DNA of 64,000 nucleotides from PALSA-894 sp034669145 (GCA_034669145.1 JAXDNY010000099.1:1-64000); one strand, 5' to 3'; shown: positions 45,571 through 54,191, numbered from the stretch's first letter. The notes: a model not told the origin generated them from the letters alone. Translations and numbers: made by a program.

Positions 45571-45863
45571 GGCCGCAAAAGCCCCCGCGCCGGAATCTCC
45601 AGCTCCGTCCTTGCGCCACTAAAGCAGGTCCGGATGAGAGTCCTGTAAAATCGATAGTTAAAATTGTCGCCAATCGGCCGGGGGCCCGCGGAGAAAGACC
45701 CAGGGCGTGCACCTAGCGGCCCTGGTTCATTGCGCCGCCTCTTTCCGGGCGCGCCGCCTTCTTCGCATCGCTCCTTGCCTATTGGGCCTATTGGTGGAGC
45801 ACTTCAAGTTTGATAATATTCAATGCAGAAATAGCGTTGTAAGGCCGTTTCTTGGGGGCGCCC

Positions 45864-47358
45864 ATGGCCAATACCGGCAACGTATTCATCGATGTGCTGG
45901 CCTATCGCTCATGGTTCGATGTCGGGGGCGATCGCAACATTACCTACTACTTCGACGAGGTCTCACCCTACCATCTGTGGACTCCTTTCGAGAAGGGGAT
46001 GTGGCGCGCCGCGCTACAGGAATGGGCCAACGTCGCGAATATCAGCACCCAGGAGGTTTTCTCGCCCGCGGGCGCGGACATCATCGAAACGTGGACGAAC
46101 CGCCAAACTCTCACGAACCAATTCGGACTGTCTCCTAATGGTTCGCCTTGGGGAGCCGCTCATTACCTTCCGCTCGCGGGCGGTGGTTCTCTGGGGGAGT
46201 ACAATAACACCTACCTGCTTACGCTTACTGCGCAAAGCTCGCTGACTCCCGGCGGCTACGGTTGGTGGATTTTCGTTCACGAAATTGGTCACGGGCTCGG
46301 GCTTTCGCACCCGCACGGGATGGTTCAACTGCAGGACGAGCCGTTCTTTCCCGGCGTCAACGGTCCGGGAGATCTGGGCGACTTCGGTTATAACCAGATG
46401 GTTTATTCCGCCATGTCGTACAATCGGGGCGCCTACATGGCCCCGAGTACCGTGTCGTCGAATGCCTACGGCCTGCCGGCAACGCCGATGGCCTTCGATA
46501 TCGCGGCGATCCAGTACTTCTACGGTCCCAACACAACCTATCACTCCGGCTCGGACACGTATCTGCTGCCGGACGACAATGCTCCCGGTGCGGCCTGGCG
46601 GTGCATCTGGGATACCGGCGGGACCGACACGATCCGCTTATGACGGAAAACGGAGCGCCACGATCGACCTTCGCGCCGCGACGCTGGTCTTCGGCGATCC
46701 GATTGCCGGAGGCGCTATTTCGAAAGCCGACACCATCTACGGTGGCTTCACCCTCGCGAAGGGCGTGGTCATAGAAAACGCGATTGGCGGGAGCGGCAAT
46801 GACAGTATCGTTGGCAATTCCGCCGACAACGCCATCGACGGCAGGGCGGGAGACGACACGGTCGTCTATGCGGGACCGCGATCGGCCTACACCGTGACGG
46901 ACATCGGCGGTGGCAGCGTCCGCGTGACCGGCCCCGACGGCAACGACACCATCTCGAATGTGGAACGGCTTGTCTTCAGCGATACGACGGTCACGCTGAC
47001 GCCTTCGCCTTCGCCTCCGGCCAGTCCAATCTCATCCAGTTGCAAATGGAGTTCCAGGACCGAAGCCGCGGACTTCAACGGCGACGGCAAGGCCGACATC
47101 CTGTGGCAAAACGATAGCGGCACGCCAGCCGTCTGGCTGATGGACGGCGTCAAAATCCTCTCGACTGGCGCGGCGCTCATCAATCCGGGACCGTCGTGGC
47201 ACGAGAAGGCCGCCGCCGACTTCAATGGCGACGGCAAGGCCGACATCCTGTGGCAGAACGACAGCGGCACGCCCGCAGTCTGGCTGATGGACGGCACCAG
47301 CGTGCTCTCGACCGGACCCGCGCTCTCCAATCCGGGAACGGCCTGGCATATCATCTAG
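45864..47358 (+). pseudogene. serralysin-like metalloprotease with FG-GAP-like repeats, frameshifted
   Basis: The first frame (about 260 residues) encodes a peptidase M10 catalytic domain with the zinc motif HEIGHGLGLSHPHG and the Met-turn YSAMSYN. It stops at TGA 46641. The rest continues in the next frame from YDGKRSATIDLRAATL, with the RTX-like part GGSGNDSIVGNSADNAIDG and two 49-residue repeats. An extra T in CGCTTATGAC at about 46637-46640 accounts for the break. Serralysins are secreted by type I systems, but none is visible here. A sequencing error is possible. Confidence 0.85.
47068..47358 (+). repeat. two tandem FG-GAP-like coding repeats
   Basis: Two copies of a 147-base unit (starts 47068 and 47215) encode ADFNGDGKADILWQNDSGTP followed by AVWLMDG. 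They are nearly identical at the DNA level for the first 80 bases, which suggests recent duplication. DFNGDGKAD is a calcium-binding loop like those in integrin-type repeats. Confidence 0.85.
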
Positions 47359-48890
47359 CCGCCGGACACGTCACCGACGCAGGACGCGCCCTTGTCCTCA
47401 CGGCGCGTCAATGTGCGGCGCACGGCTTCCTGCCAGCCGCTCCATTTGCTCGCGCGCGTCGCCTCATCCATGCGCGGCTCGAATTTGCGGTCGAGCCGCC
47501 AAGTCGCCGCGAACCCGTCGAGATCGGGGCAGACGCCGGCCTTGCGGCCCGCCAGATACGCCGCGCCAAGCGCGGTCGTCTCCATGAACACCGGGCGGTC
47601 CACGGGCGCGTGCGTGATGTCGGCGATGAACTGCATGGTGTAATCGCTCGCCGTCATGCCGCCGTCGACGCGCAGCACCATTCCGGCACGGTCGGCCGCG
47701 GGCCAGTCGGCGCGCATCGCATCGAGCAGGTCGCGCGTCTGGTAGCCGACCGATTCGAGCGCCGCGCGGCTGAATTCGGCGGGGCCGGACTTGCGGCTCA
47801 AACCGTAGAGCGCGCCGCGCGCTTCCGCGTCCCACCAGGGTGCGCCGAGGCCGACGAAGGCCGGCACCATATAGATCGCATCGGCCTGATCGGAGTTCGC
47901 CGCAAGCGTGCCAGTTTCGGCGGCGGTCGCGACCAGCTTGAGCCCGTCGCGTAGCCACTGCACCGCCGCGCCCGCGATGAAGATCGAGCCCTCCAGCGCG
48001 TAAGTCCTTTTGCCGTCAAGCTGATACGCGATGGTCGTGAGCAACCGTGCGCGCGATGTCACCGGTGTGCCGCCGGTGTTGAGCAGCACGAACCCGCCGG
48101 TGCCGTAAGTGCATTTCATCATGCCGGGCGAAAAGCAGCCTTGGCCGACGGTCGCGGCCTGCTGGTCGCCCGCAATGCCGAGGATGCGCACCGGCCCGCC
48201 GAGCAGATGCGGCAGCGTCGTGCCGAAATCGGAGGCCGAGTCGCGCACCTCCGGCAGCAGCGATGCCGGAATGCCGAACAGGTCGAGCAACTCCGGGTCC
48301 CACTGCCCGGTGCGGATATCGAGCAGCGCGGTACGCGCCGCATTGGTGGCATCGGTCGCGTGCACCTTGCCGCCGGTGAAGTGCCACAGCAGGTACGTGT
48401 CGACCGTTCCGAAAGCGAGCCGGCCGGCAACCGCCGCCTCTCGGGCGCCGCTGACATTGTCGAGCAGCCAGGCGATTTTCGTTGCCGAGAAATAAGGATC
48501 GAGCAGCAGGCCGGTGCGCTCGCTGACGAGCTTCTCGTGACCCGCGCGCGTGAGCGCCGCGCAGGCATCGTGCGTGCGGCGGTCCTGCCAGACGATCGCG
48601 TTGTGGATCGGCTTGCCGGTCTTGCGGTCCCACACGATCGTGGTTTCGCGCTGGTTGGTGATGCCGATGGCCGCGACATCGTCCGCCGTGACTTCGGCAC
48701 TCGCCATCGCGGCGCGCGCGGTCGCAACCGACGTGGTCCAAATGCCTTGCGGGTCGTGCTCGACCCAGCCGGGCGAGGGAAAGATCTGGGGAAATTCGAG
48801 CTGCGCGAATCCTTTCGGGGCCAGCGCCGCGTCGAACAGAAACGCGCGCGTCGAGGTGGTCCCCTGGTCGATGGCGAGAAGGTGGGTCAC
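47355..48890 (-). CDS. glpK: glycerol kinase
   Basis: The 511-residue enzyme phosphorylates glycerol to glycerol 3-phosphate. It has the phosphate-binding IDQGTTSTR at about 6-14, ITNQRETTIVWDRKTGKP, the glycerol-binding region FGTVDTYLLWHFTGGK and the second ATP loop GGMTASDYTMQF. The start is GTG at 48890 with GGAGACCCC ahead. An upstream in-frame ATG at 48968 lies in the hairpin repeat and is unlikely. glpD is upstream on the same strand. Confidence 0.96.
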   Translation of the reverse strand: MTHLLAIDQGTTSTRAFLFDAALAPKGFAQLEFPQIFPSPGWVEHDPQGIWTTSVATARAAMASAEVTADDVAAIGITNQRETTIVWDRKTGKPIHNAIVWQDRRTHDACAALTRAGHEKLVSERTGLLLDPYFSATKIAWLLDNVSGAREAAVAGRLAFGTVDTYLLWHFTGGKVHATDATNAARTALLDIRTGQWDPELLDLFGIPASLLPEVRDSASDFGTTLPHLLGGPVRILGIAGDQQAATVGQGCFSPGMMKCTYGTGGFVLLNTGGTPVTSRARLLTTIAYQLDGKRTYALEGSIFIAGAAVQWLRDGLKLVATAAETGTLAANSDQADAIYMVPAFVGLGAPWWDAEARGALYGLSRKSGPAEFSRAALESVGYQTRDLLDAMRADWPAADRAGMVLRVDGGMTASDYTMQFIADITHAPVDRPVFMETTALGAAYLAGRKAGVCPDLDGFAATWRLDRKFEPRMDEATRASKWSGWQEAVRRTLTRREDKGASCVGDVSGG

Positions 48891-48928
48891 GGGGTCTCCG
48901 GTTGGACCAATTATTCGCAGCGGCGCGG

Positions 48929-49004
48929 CTAGTGTCCCGATTCCGAAGTTCGTAAGCGCCTGCTGCACACTCTCATACGAACTTCGGAATCAAAGGGACA
49001 CTAG
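48929..49004. repeat. hairpin repeat, family E copy 1
   Basis: CTAGTGTCCC, then ATTCCGAAGTTCGTA, mirrors TACGAACTTCGGAAT and GGGACACTAG across a short loop. It lies between glpD and glpK. Confidence 0.85.
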
Positions 49005-49009
49005 CAAAC

Positions 49010-50575
49010 TCATGATTCTGGTGCCCCTTTGAACCCGAAGTTCGCAACCGTCCCTGCAGCACGCTGCGTGCGAACTTCGGGTTCGGGGCACCAGCCGCCG
49101 TGTTCCATGAATCGGGTCAGCGCAGCTTCGGCCTCCGCCCCCACGCGCAAACCGAGCTTCGATCTCCGCCATAACACGTCGTCCGCGGTCTCGGCGAATT
49201 CATGGCGCATCACATAGCGCACCTCCGCCGCGGTGAGTTCGTCGCCGAAGCGCTCGCCGAGCTCATCCATCCGGCGGGCCGTTCCGAAAATGCGATCCAG
49301 GCGTGTGCCGTAGGCGCGCACCAGACGGCGCGCGTTCGGCTCGGTGAGGAACGGCCAGAGCCCGCGCGCCCGGGCGGTCAGCGCCTCGACGCCGTCATGG
49401 GGGAAATCGCCGCCCGGCAGCGGCGCGTCGGCGGTCCACGGCGCGCCGAGCTTGAAGTGAGGCGCGAGGCGCTTGAGCGCGGCCTCGGCGAGACGCCGGT
49501 AGGTGGTGATCTTGCCGCCATAGACGGTGAGCAGCGGCGCTTCCCCGGCACGCGCTTCCAGATCGAGCACGTATTCGCGCGTGAGGTCCTTGGCGCGACG
49601 CGCGCCGTCGTCATAGAGCTGGCGTACGCCCGCATAGGCGTGCACCACCTGGTCCGGTGTCACCGGATTGCGGAAATAGACGCTCGCGGCGCCGCACAGA
49701 TATGTGATCTCGGCGGCGGTCGCGGTCGGCGCCGCGACATCGCCGGCGAGGTCCTCATCCGTGGTGCCGATCAGCGTGAGATCGCGCTCGTAAGGGATGG
49801 TGAAGACCACGCGGCCGTCCGCGTTCTGGAAAATATAGGCGTGGTCGTGCTCGAACAGCCGGCGCACCACGATGTGGCTCCCCTTGACGAGCCGCACATG
49901 CGCGTGGGCTTTCAGCCGCAGCAGATGTTCGGTGACATCCGGCGTCCAGGCGCCCGCCGCATTGACCAGCGCGCGTGCCGTCACGGTCTCGCGGTTGCCG
50001 CGCGCATTGAGCACGAGCTGCCAGTGGTCGCCCGCGCGGTCGGCGCGCGTGAGTTTGGTGCGCGTGCGGATCACTGCGCCGCGCTCGGCCGCGTCTACCG
50101 CGTTGAGCACCACAAGCCGCGCATCGTCCACCCAGCCGTCCGAATAGACGAAGCCCTGGCGAAACGCGCGCTTGAGCGGCTCGCCCACCACATGATGCGT
50201 GAGATCGAGCACCTGCGTGCCCGGCAGGATGTGGCGCCCGCCGAGATGATCGTAGAGAAACAGCCCGAGCCGCAGCATCCAGGCCGGCCGCAGTCCGGCA
50301 TGATGCGGCAGCACGAAACGTAAGGGCCGCGTCAGGTGCGGGGCATTCCGGATCAGCACTTCGCGCTCGATCAGCGCCTCGCGCACCAGCCGGAACGCGT
50401 AGACTTCGAGATAGCGCAAGCCCCCGTGGATCAGCTTGGTGGATTTCGAGGAGGTGCCGGAGGCAAGGTCGTTCTGCTCGACCAGCAGCACGGACAGGCC
50501 GCGCCCGGCCGCATCGCGCGCAATGCCCGCGCCGTTGATGCCGCCGCCGATAATGGCGAGGTCGTAGTCCGCCAT
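49010..50575 (-). CDS. glpD: aerobic glycerol-3-phosphate dehydrogenase
   Basis: The 521-residue FAD enzyme oxidises glycerol 3-phosphate at the membrane and passes electrons to quinone. It has the FAD loop AIIGGGINGAGIARDAAGRG, SSKSTKLIHGGLRYLE, and NAAGAWTPD. The ATG at 50575 has GAGGAAT ahead. The last 24 residues (from about RTQRAAGTVANFGF) are encoded by a family E hairpin repeat and are not family sequence. glpK lies downstream on the same strand, so they are probably one transcription unit. Confidence 0.96.
   Translation of the reverse strand: MADYDLAIIGGGINGAGIARDAAGRGLSVLLVEQNDLASGTSSKSTKLIHGGLRYLEVYAFRLVREALIEREVLIRNAPHLTRPLRFVLPHHAGLRPAWMLRLGLFLYDHLGGRHILPGTQVLDLTHHVVGEPLKRAFRQGFVYSDGWVDDARLVVLNAVDAAERGAVIRTRTKLTRADRAGDHWQLVLNARGNRETVTARALVNAAGAWTPDVTEHLLRLKAHAHVRLVKGSHIVVRRLFEHDHAYIFQNADGRVVFTIPYERDLTLIGTTDEDLAGDVAAPTATAAEITYLCGAASVYFRNPVTPDQVVHAYAGVRQLYDDGARRAKDLTREYVLDLEARAGEAPLLTVYGGKITTYRRLAEAALKRLAPHFKLGAPWTADAPLPGGDFPHDGVEALTARARGLWPFLTEPNARRLVRAYGTRLDRIFGTARRMDELGERFGDELTAAEVRYVMRHEFAETADDVLWRRSKLGLRVGAEAEAALTRFMEHGGWCPEPEVRTQRAAGTVANFGFKGAPES
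49018..49094. repeat. hairpin repeat, family E copy 2
   Basis: TGGTGCCCC, GAACCCGAAGTTCGCA and the mirror TGCGAACTTCGGGTTC, GGGGCACCA form a hairpin. It overlaps the 3' end of glpD. Confidence 0.85.
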
Positions 50576-50658
50576 GAAGTGCCGATTCCTCGAAGCCCGG
50601 CCATGACGTGCCAACGGGGGAAAGCGAGGTCAAGCTTCGCGTGGGCGATGAAGGCACG

Positions 50659-50874
50659 CTATTTGATCGTCCCAAGGTTCGTCGAATAGGGTGTGGAAAA
50701 TGAGTCGATGACGTGATCGCACTTAGGGCAGCATTCGCGATGGTCATAGCCCTTCTCTAGAGTACAAGCGGCGCAAAAGGTTGCTTTGCAGTGATGGCAA
50801 AGCAGTATGGCCGTGCCGGACTTCACGTTTCCGCAATTGGGGCAAGATAGGTATAGGCCCGCTGCCTTGCCCAT
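50659..50874 (-). CDS. small zinc-ribbon-like protein
   Basis: The 71-residue protein has four cysteine pairs: CPNCG, CHHC, CAAC and CCPKC. These suit one or two zinc ribbons (one Cys may instead be spare). The C-terminus VIDSFSTPYSTNLGTIK is polar. The ATG at 50874 is preferred; GTG 50886 is an alternative. No family is recognised. Confidence 0.68.
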   Translation of the reverse strand: MGKAAGLYLSCPNCGNVKSGTAILLCHHCKATFCAACTLEKGYDHRECCPKCDHVIDSFSTPYSTNLGTIK

Positions 50875-50882
50875 TGAAGGCT

Positions 50883-51044
50883 TCACCTCGAAGTCCGGTC
50901 CATCGGTTCCTCAATCGAGTACAGCCTGTCCGACACGTTCGCCGCCATCGCGGGCGTAACGCGCGTGGTCTTCTGCAGGCACGCCAGATTGCGGTGCGCG
51001 AAGTGAAGCGCGGCAAGAGCGTAGATTTTTCGGGCTATTGGCAG
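50883..51044 (-). pseudogene. transposase C-terminal remnant
   Basis: Fifty-three codons in one frame read like the end of an IS1-type DDE transposase: FAHRNLACLQKTTRVTPAMAANVSDRLYSIEE in short pieces (ALHFAHRNL; TTRVTPAMAANVSDRLYSIEE ends at the stop 50883). Typical family tails read HFxxYNFxRxHKTLRVTPAMAAG. No start, catalytic part or terminal repeats are present. It marks old mobile-element activity at the edge of the accessory patch. Confidence 0.62.
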
Positions 51045-51072
51045 AGGCGATTACAACAAGCATGATAGCTGA

Positions 51073-51531
51073 ATGGCAGACCGGACCATTCTCTACTCCT
51101 TGATTGGCTTGTATTTCGTTCACTGGAGCTCACTTGAACTTGCGCTGGACATTGGGATTACGAAGCTGAGCGGAGTGCCCGCTTCCGAGTCGCTGGAAAA
51201 AACAAAGAAGTTACCGGTATCTCGAAAAATTTCGATGCTGCGTCACCTCGCGAAGGATACTGATCACCCCGAACAAACGAAAATCATTAGCATCCTGGAT
51301 CGTCTGCCGAAGGAGTCGATTCGAAACGTTATCGCACATTGTTACATGCGATTTGGTCTAGATAGCGTTGTCTTTATTCAGCGGAAATCAAAAGGAACGC
51401 TGCTCAGAATCGAAATGACAGTGGCCGAACTTTCGACTCATCTTCGCGAGATGGCGGATTTGGCTAGCGAACTCTCCGCTGTTATCGGCGAGACTTTCGC
51501 GGACGCTGAACAGCACTTTGCCGCCCGCTAG
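51073..51531 (+). CDS. hypothetical protein with HEPN-like RxxxxH motif
   Basis: The 152-residue, mostly helical protein opens with ILYSLIGLYFVHWSSLELALDIGI and has SIRNVIAHCYMRFG near residue 92. Arg-Asn-x-x-x-His is the RxxxxH motif of HEPN ribonuclease domains, usually placed at the start of the last helices. Codon use is less GC-biased than in its neighbours. No family is recognised with certainty. A defence or RNA-cleavage role is possible but only inferred. Confidence 0.62.
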   Translation: MADRTILYSLIGLYFVHWSSLELALDIGITKLSGVPASESLEKTKKLPVSRKISMLRHLAKDTDHPEQTKIISILDRLPKESIRNVIAHCYMRFGLDSVVFIQRKSKGTLLRIEMTVAELSTHLREMADLASELSAVIGETFADAEQHFAAR

Positions 51532-51564
51532 CGCGCAGGGCGCGATATGCGAAGCGCATCGATC

Positions 51565-51633
51565 GCGGGCTTTCAGGTAAACCGGACCAGGAACCCGATC
51601 GCGATAACGCCGTCGTCAGGTGTTTCCGCAGCG
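51565..51633. repeat. imperfect direct repeat, copy 1
   Basis: About 69 bases from GCGGGCTTTCAGG to TTTCCGCAGCG. A copy with roughly three quarters matching by eye lies at 52488-52557. The two bracket the tandem pair of small genes. Confidence 0.6.
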
Positions 51634-51676
51634 CTCGCAGGGGCCCCGAATCAGGGCTCTGTGCTATATCCCCTTC

Positions 51677-52075
51677 ATGCGCGAAATGAAGCCTGTCCCG
51701 CTCAAGCTTTTCATCACCGGCCAACAAGCTCTCGAAGCCGAGGAAGGCCAGGGCGAAGACAGCTTCATGACCGTTTTCCGAGCGCTCCCGGAAGGATGCG
51801 ATACTTGGGAAGCTGTCTCGGTCGCCATGCGACTCCGCGCGCTCATACATGCCTTTAAGAACCAACCTTCAAACGAATTTCTTATCAAGGCCCACGGTCG
51901 GGACTACAATCTGATGCACACCATCATGTACGTGGTCGCCGCGAAGGCCCCGCTTCACTACAACACCGACGATGACGAGTTCTATTTTAAACCAGACGAA
52001 CTGCTAGACCTTGCACGTGAAGAATCCGCCGCACATCCGGAGCCGACCCAAGAGATGGCTGCGGCTTTCGAATAA
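51677..52075 (+). CDS. hypothetical protein, first of tandem homologous pair
   Basis: The product is about 132 residues with no signal or membrane segment. The central segment RLRALIHAFKNQPSNEF leads into KAHGRDYNLMHTIMY and AAKAPLHYN, then FKPDELLDLAREE. The next gene has the same ordered motifs. The start is either ATG 51677 or ATG 51686; neither has a clear ribosome site. It ends four bases before the next start. No family is recognised. Confidence 0.68.
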   Translation: MREMKPVPLKLFITGQQALEAEEGQGEDSFMTVFRALPEGCDTWEAVSVAMRLRALIHAFKNQPSNEFLIKAHGRDYNLMHTIMYVVAAKAPLHYNTDDDEFYFKPDELLDLAREESAAHPEPTQEMAAAFE

Positions 52076-52079
52076 GCCA

Positions 52080-52457
52080 ATGCAAAGCTTCGTTGAGCCC
52101 GTTCCGGTCGACTTGCTCATTCGAGCAAACGATGCCGTGTCGCGAAATGCGGGCCAAGGACTGGCTGACGTCTCGATCATAGCCGAATTCGCTAACGAGC
52201 TTCGCCCGGACACCATCATCGCACTCTCTTACCGTCTTCGCGCTATGGCGATGCTTGCTGCCAGCCCCGTTGGCGCCGCTTGGACTCTCAATGTCCGCGG
52301 CAAACCCTACAAGCTTGTCAGCGAAGCATTCTTTGCGGCTGCGGCCGAAGCGCCGCTCGAAATTGAACCGCTGCAGCTTGTTGGCGAGATCTCTTTCGAC
52401 CCACAAAGCTTTCTGGAATACGCGCTCACGAAAGCAAGAACAGCAGGGTCCGCATAA
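52080..52457 (+). CDS. hypothetical protein, second of tandem homologous pair
   Basis: The 125-residue protein has YRLRAMAMLAASPVG, then NVRGKPYKLVSEAFF, AAAEAPLEIE and ISFDPQSFLEYA, matching the order in the preceding gene: RLRA, G-(R/K)-x-Y-x-L, AA-x-AP-L and F-x-P-x-x-(L/F)-L. It begins four bases after the previous stop and is probably co-translated. The function is unknown. Confidence 0.7.
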   Translation: MQSFVEPVPVDLLIRANDAVSRNAGQGLADVSIIAEFANELRPDTIIALSYRLRAMAMLAASPVGAAWTLNVRGKPYKLVSEAFFAAAAEAPLEIEPLQLVGEISFDPQSFLEYALTKARTAGSA

Positions 52458-52487
52458 AACGACCCTCTATCCTCTGATCCGATGGTC

Positions 52488-52557
52488 GCGGGCTTCTTAG
52501 GTAACACGGACGAGCAAATCCGATAGCGATAACGTCGTCGCCACGGTTTCTACAGCG
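52488..52557. repeat. imperfect direct repeat, copy 2
   Basis: About 70 bases from GCGGGCTTCTTAGG to TTTCTACAGCG, similar to 51565-51633. Confidence 0.6.
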
Positions 52558-52561
52558 CCGC

Positions 52562-52592
52562 GGTGCAATGCGCTGCGCTTATTGCGCCCTAC
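52562..52592. repeat. short palindrome, family G copy 1
   Basis: GCAATGCGCTGCGCTTATTGC is an inverted repeat with a copy at 53270-53301. The last bases before the next gene (to 52681) hold no other feature. Confidence 0.6.
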
Positions 52593-52681
52593 GACCCTTG
52601 CTGCGCCACGGCGGACGAGTCGCACCTTTGCGACTTAACGGGCCGCTGGTATGATGGCGGCGCAAACGTATGGAGTGTCGC

Positions 52682-52924
52682 GTGGCCAACACGGAAACAG
52701 CGATCGACAGGATTACGATCGATCCGGATGTCTGTAACGGCAGACCGGCGGTTCGTCATTTGCGCATCACCGTCGAAAGCATCCTCGACTATCTCAGCGC
52801 CGGTGAATCGGTCGAGGAGATTCTGCGTCAGCATCCGATGCTGGAGCCGCAAGACATTTCGGCTTGTCTCGCTTTCGCCAGCCGCTTGATGCGTCACCGC
52901 TATAGCGTGCAAGAAACGGCCTGA
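52682..52924 (+). CDS. DUF433 antitoxin
   Basis: The 80-residue protein has the DUF433 core ITIDPDVCNGRPAVRHLRITVESILDYLSAGESVEEIL (read in pieces), ending with HPMLEPQDISACLAFASRL. DUF433 proteins are antitoxins to DUF5615 PIN-like partners. GTG 52682 is preferred because GGAG lies six bases ahead; an ATG at 52670 is possible. The stop overlaps the next start (ATGA). Confidence 0.9.
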   Translation: MANTETAIDRITIDPDVCNGRPAVRHLRITVESILDYLSAGESVEEILRQHPMLEPQDISACLAFASRLMRHRYSVQETA

Positions 52925-53265
52925 TGGCTGGCTACCTGATCGATGCAAACCTGCCGCGTTGGTTTTCGCTGTGGGCGGATGGCAATTGCCAGTTTGTCCA
53001 CGATCTCGATCCTGCGTGGAGCGATAGCGAAATCTGGCGATACGCCGAGGAACGCGGGTTGACGATCGTCACCAAGGACGCCGACTTCTCCGACCGCGTG
53101 TTGATCTCGACCGCGGGGCCAAGCGTCATTCACGTCCGGGTCGGGAATTTCAAGATCGCCGATTTACACCGGCGTCTTTCCGGCGTTTGGGCCGAGGTCT
53201 GCCGCGCCAGCGGGACGTGCCGGCTTGTTCAGGTTTATCGCGATCGGATCGAAACGATCGAATAA
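52924..53265 (+). CDS. DUF5615 PIN-like toxin
   Basis: The 113-residue protein fits the PIN-like DUF5615 family. It has the first acidic strand YLIDANLP, then IWRYAEERGLTIVTKDADFSD with the conserved KDxDF, and VIHVRVGNFKI. The Asp7, Asp52 and Asp54 residues could bind metal for RNA cleavage. It overlaps the DUF433 gene by four bases, the usual pairing. Confidence 0.9.
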   Translation: MAGYLIDANLPRWFSLWADGNCQFVHDLDPAWSDSEIWRYAEERGLTIVTKDADFSDRVLISTAGPSVIHVRVGNFKIADLHRRLSGVWAEVCRASGTCRLVQVYRDRIETIE

Positions 53266-53269
53266 GCCA

Positions 53270-53301
53270 TAGGGCGCAATGCGCTGCGCTCATTGCGCCC
53301 T
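53270..53301. repeat. short palindrome, family G copy 2
   Basis: GGGCGCAATG and CATTGCGCCC are perfect 10-base arms around CGCTGCGCT. It lies directly after the DUF5615 gene and could act as a weak terminator, though no T run follows. Confidence 0.75.
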
Positions 53302-53441
53302 GCGAGGCAGGGGGCCGGACTCGGAGGGGCGAGGCGTTTGCGCAACACCTCTGCCTCAAACAGCAATCTGAAGGCGAGTCACGCTGTCGCGCATGGCGGT
53401 TTTGTGCCAAAAAGAGGTCACCGCTTTTGGGGGGCTTGGAC

Positions 53442-54191
53442 ATGCGCCGGTTTGCAACATTTGGGGCTGCGTTCCTTTCGCTTGCGGCAGGCGCCGCCGG
53501 TGCGGCCGACCTTCCGGCCAGGGTCTACACCAAGGCGCCGCCCTTGGCGCCGCTCTACGACTGGAGCGGCCTCTATGTCGGTCTCAACGCCGGGGCCGCA
53601 TCGAGCCAGAAATGCTGGACCATTTTCAGCAATGCTGGCCTCGCGGTCACTCCCGTTGCGGAAGGCTGTCACAACGCGACCGGCGGCCTTGCCGGCGGTC
53701 AACTCGGCTACCGCTGGCAATTCACCAACTGGGTGTTCGGCCTCGAAGCGCAGGGGGATTGGGCCGGCCTGAAAGGATCGAACGCCAACCAGGCGGTGCT
53801 GATCCCCGCCACCAACGAGACGCGGATCGACGCCATCGGCCTGTTCACCGGCCACATCGGCTATGCCTGGAACAACGTGCTCTGGTACGTGAAGGGCGGC
53901 GCTGCGGTCACCAGCGACAGGTACTCGACCTTCTTCACGGCCACCAACGTCGTCTACAACGAGGCGCGCGAGGCCCGTTGGGGCGCTGTCGTGGGCACGG
54001 GCATCGAGTTCGGCTTTGCACCGAACTGGTCCGTTGCGCTCGAATACGATCACCTGTTCATGGGCACCAAAGACATCACGTTTCCGGCCTCGGCCATTGC
54101 GGTCACGCGGAGCGATCACATCAGGCAGGATGCGGACATGGGGACGGTCCGCGTGAACTACCGCTTTGGCGGTTTCGCCGCCAGGTACTGA
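53442..54191 (+). CDS. outer-membrane beta-barrel protein, Omp25/RopB-like
   Basis: The 249-residue protein has a Sec leader (about 1-22, ending GAAGAA) and then YDWSGLYVGLNAGAAS, the hallmark opening of eight-stranded Hyphomicrobiales porin-like proteins. Alternating hydrophobic strands, LGYRWQF, GLFTGHIGYAWN, WYVKGGAAV, VGTGIEFGFAPNWSVALEYDHLFMG, lead to a last strand TVRVNYRFGGF. The C-terminal residue is Tyr after AAR, not the usual Phe. Confidence 0.92.
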   Translation: MRRFATFGAAFLSLAAGAAGAADLPARVYTKAPPLAPLYDWSGLYVGLNAGAASSQKCWTIFSNAGLAVTPVAEGCHNATGGLAGGQLGYRWQFTNWVFGLEAQGDWAGLKGSNANQAVLIPATNETRIDAIGLFTGHIGYAWNNVLWYVKGGAAVTSDRYSTFFTATNVVYNEAREARWGAVVGTGIEFGFAPNWSVALEYDHLFMGTKDITFPASAIAVTRSDHIRQDADMGTVRVNYRFGGFAARY

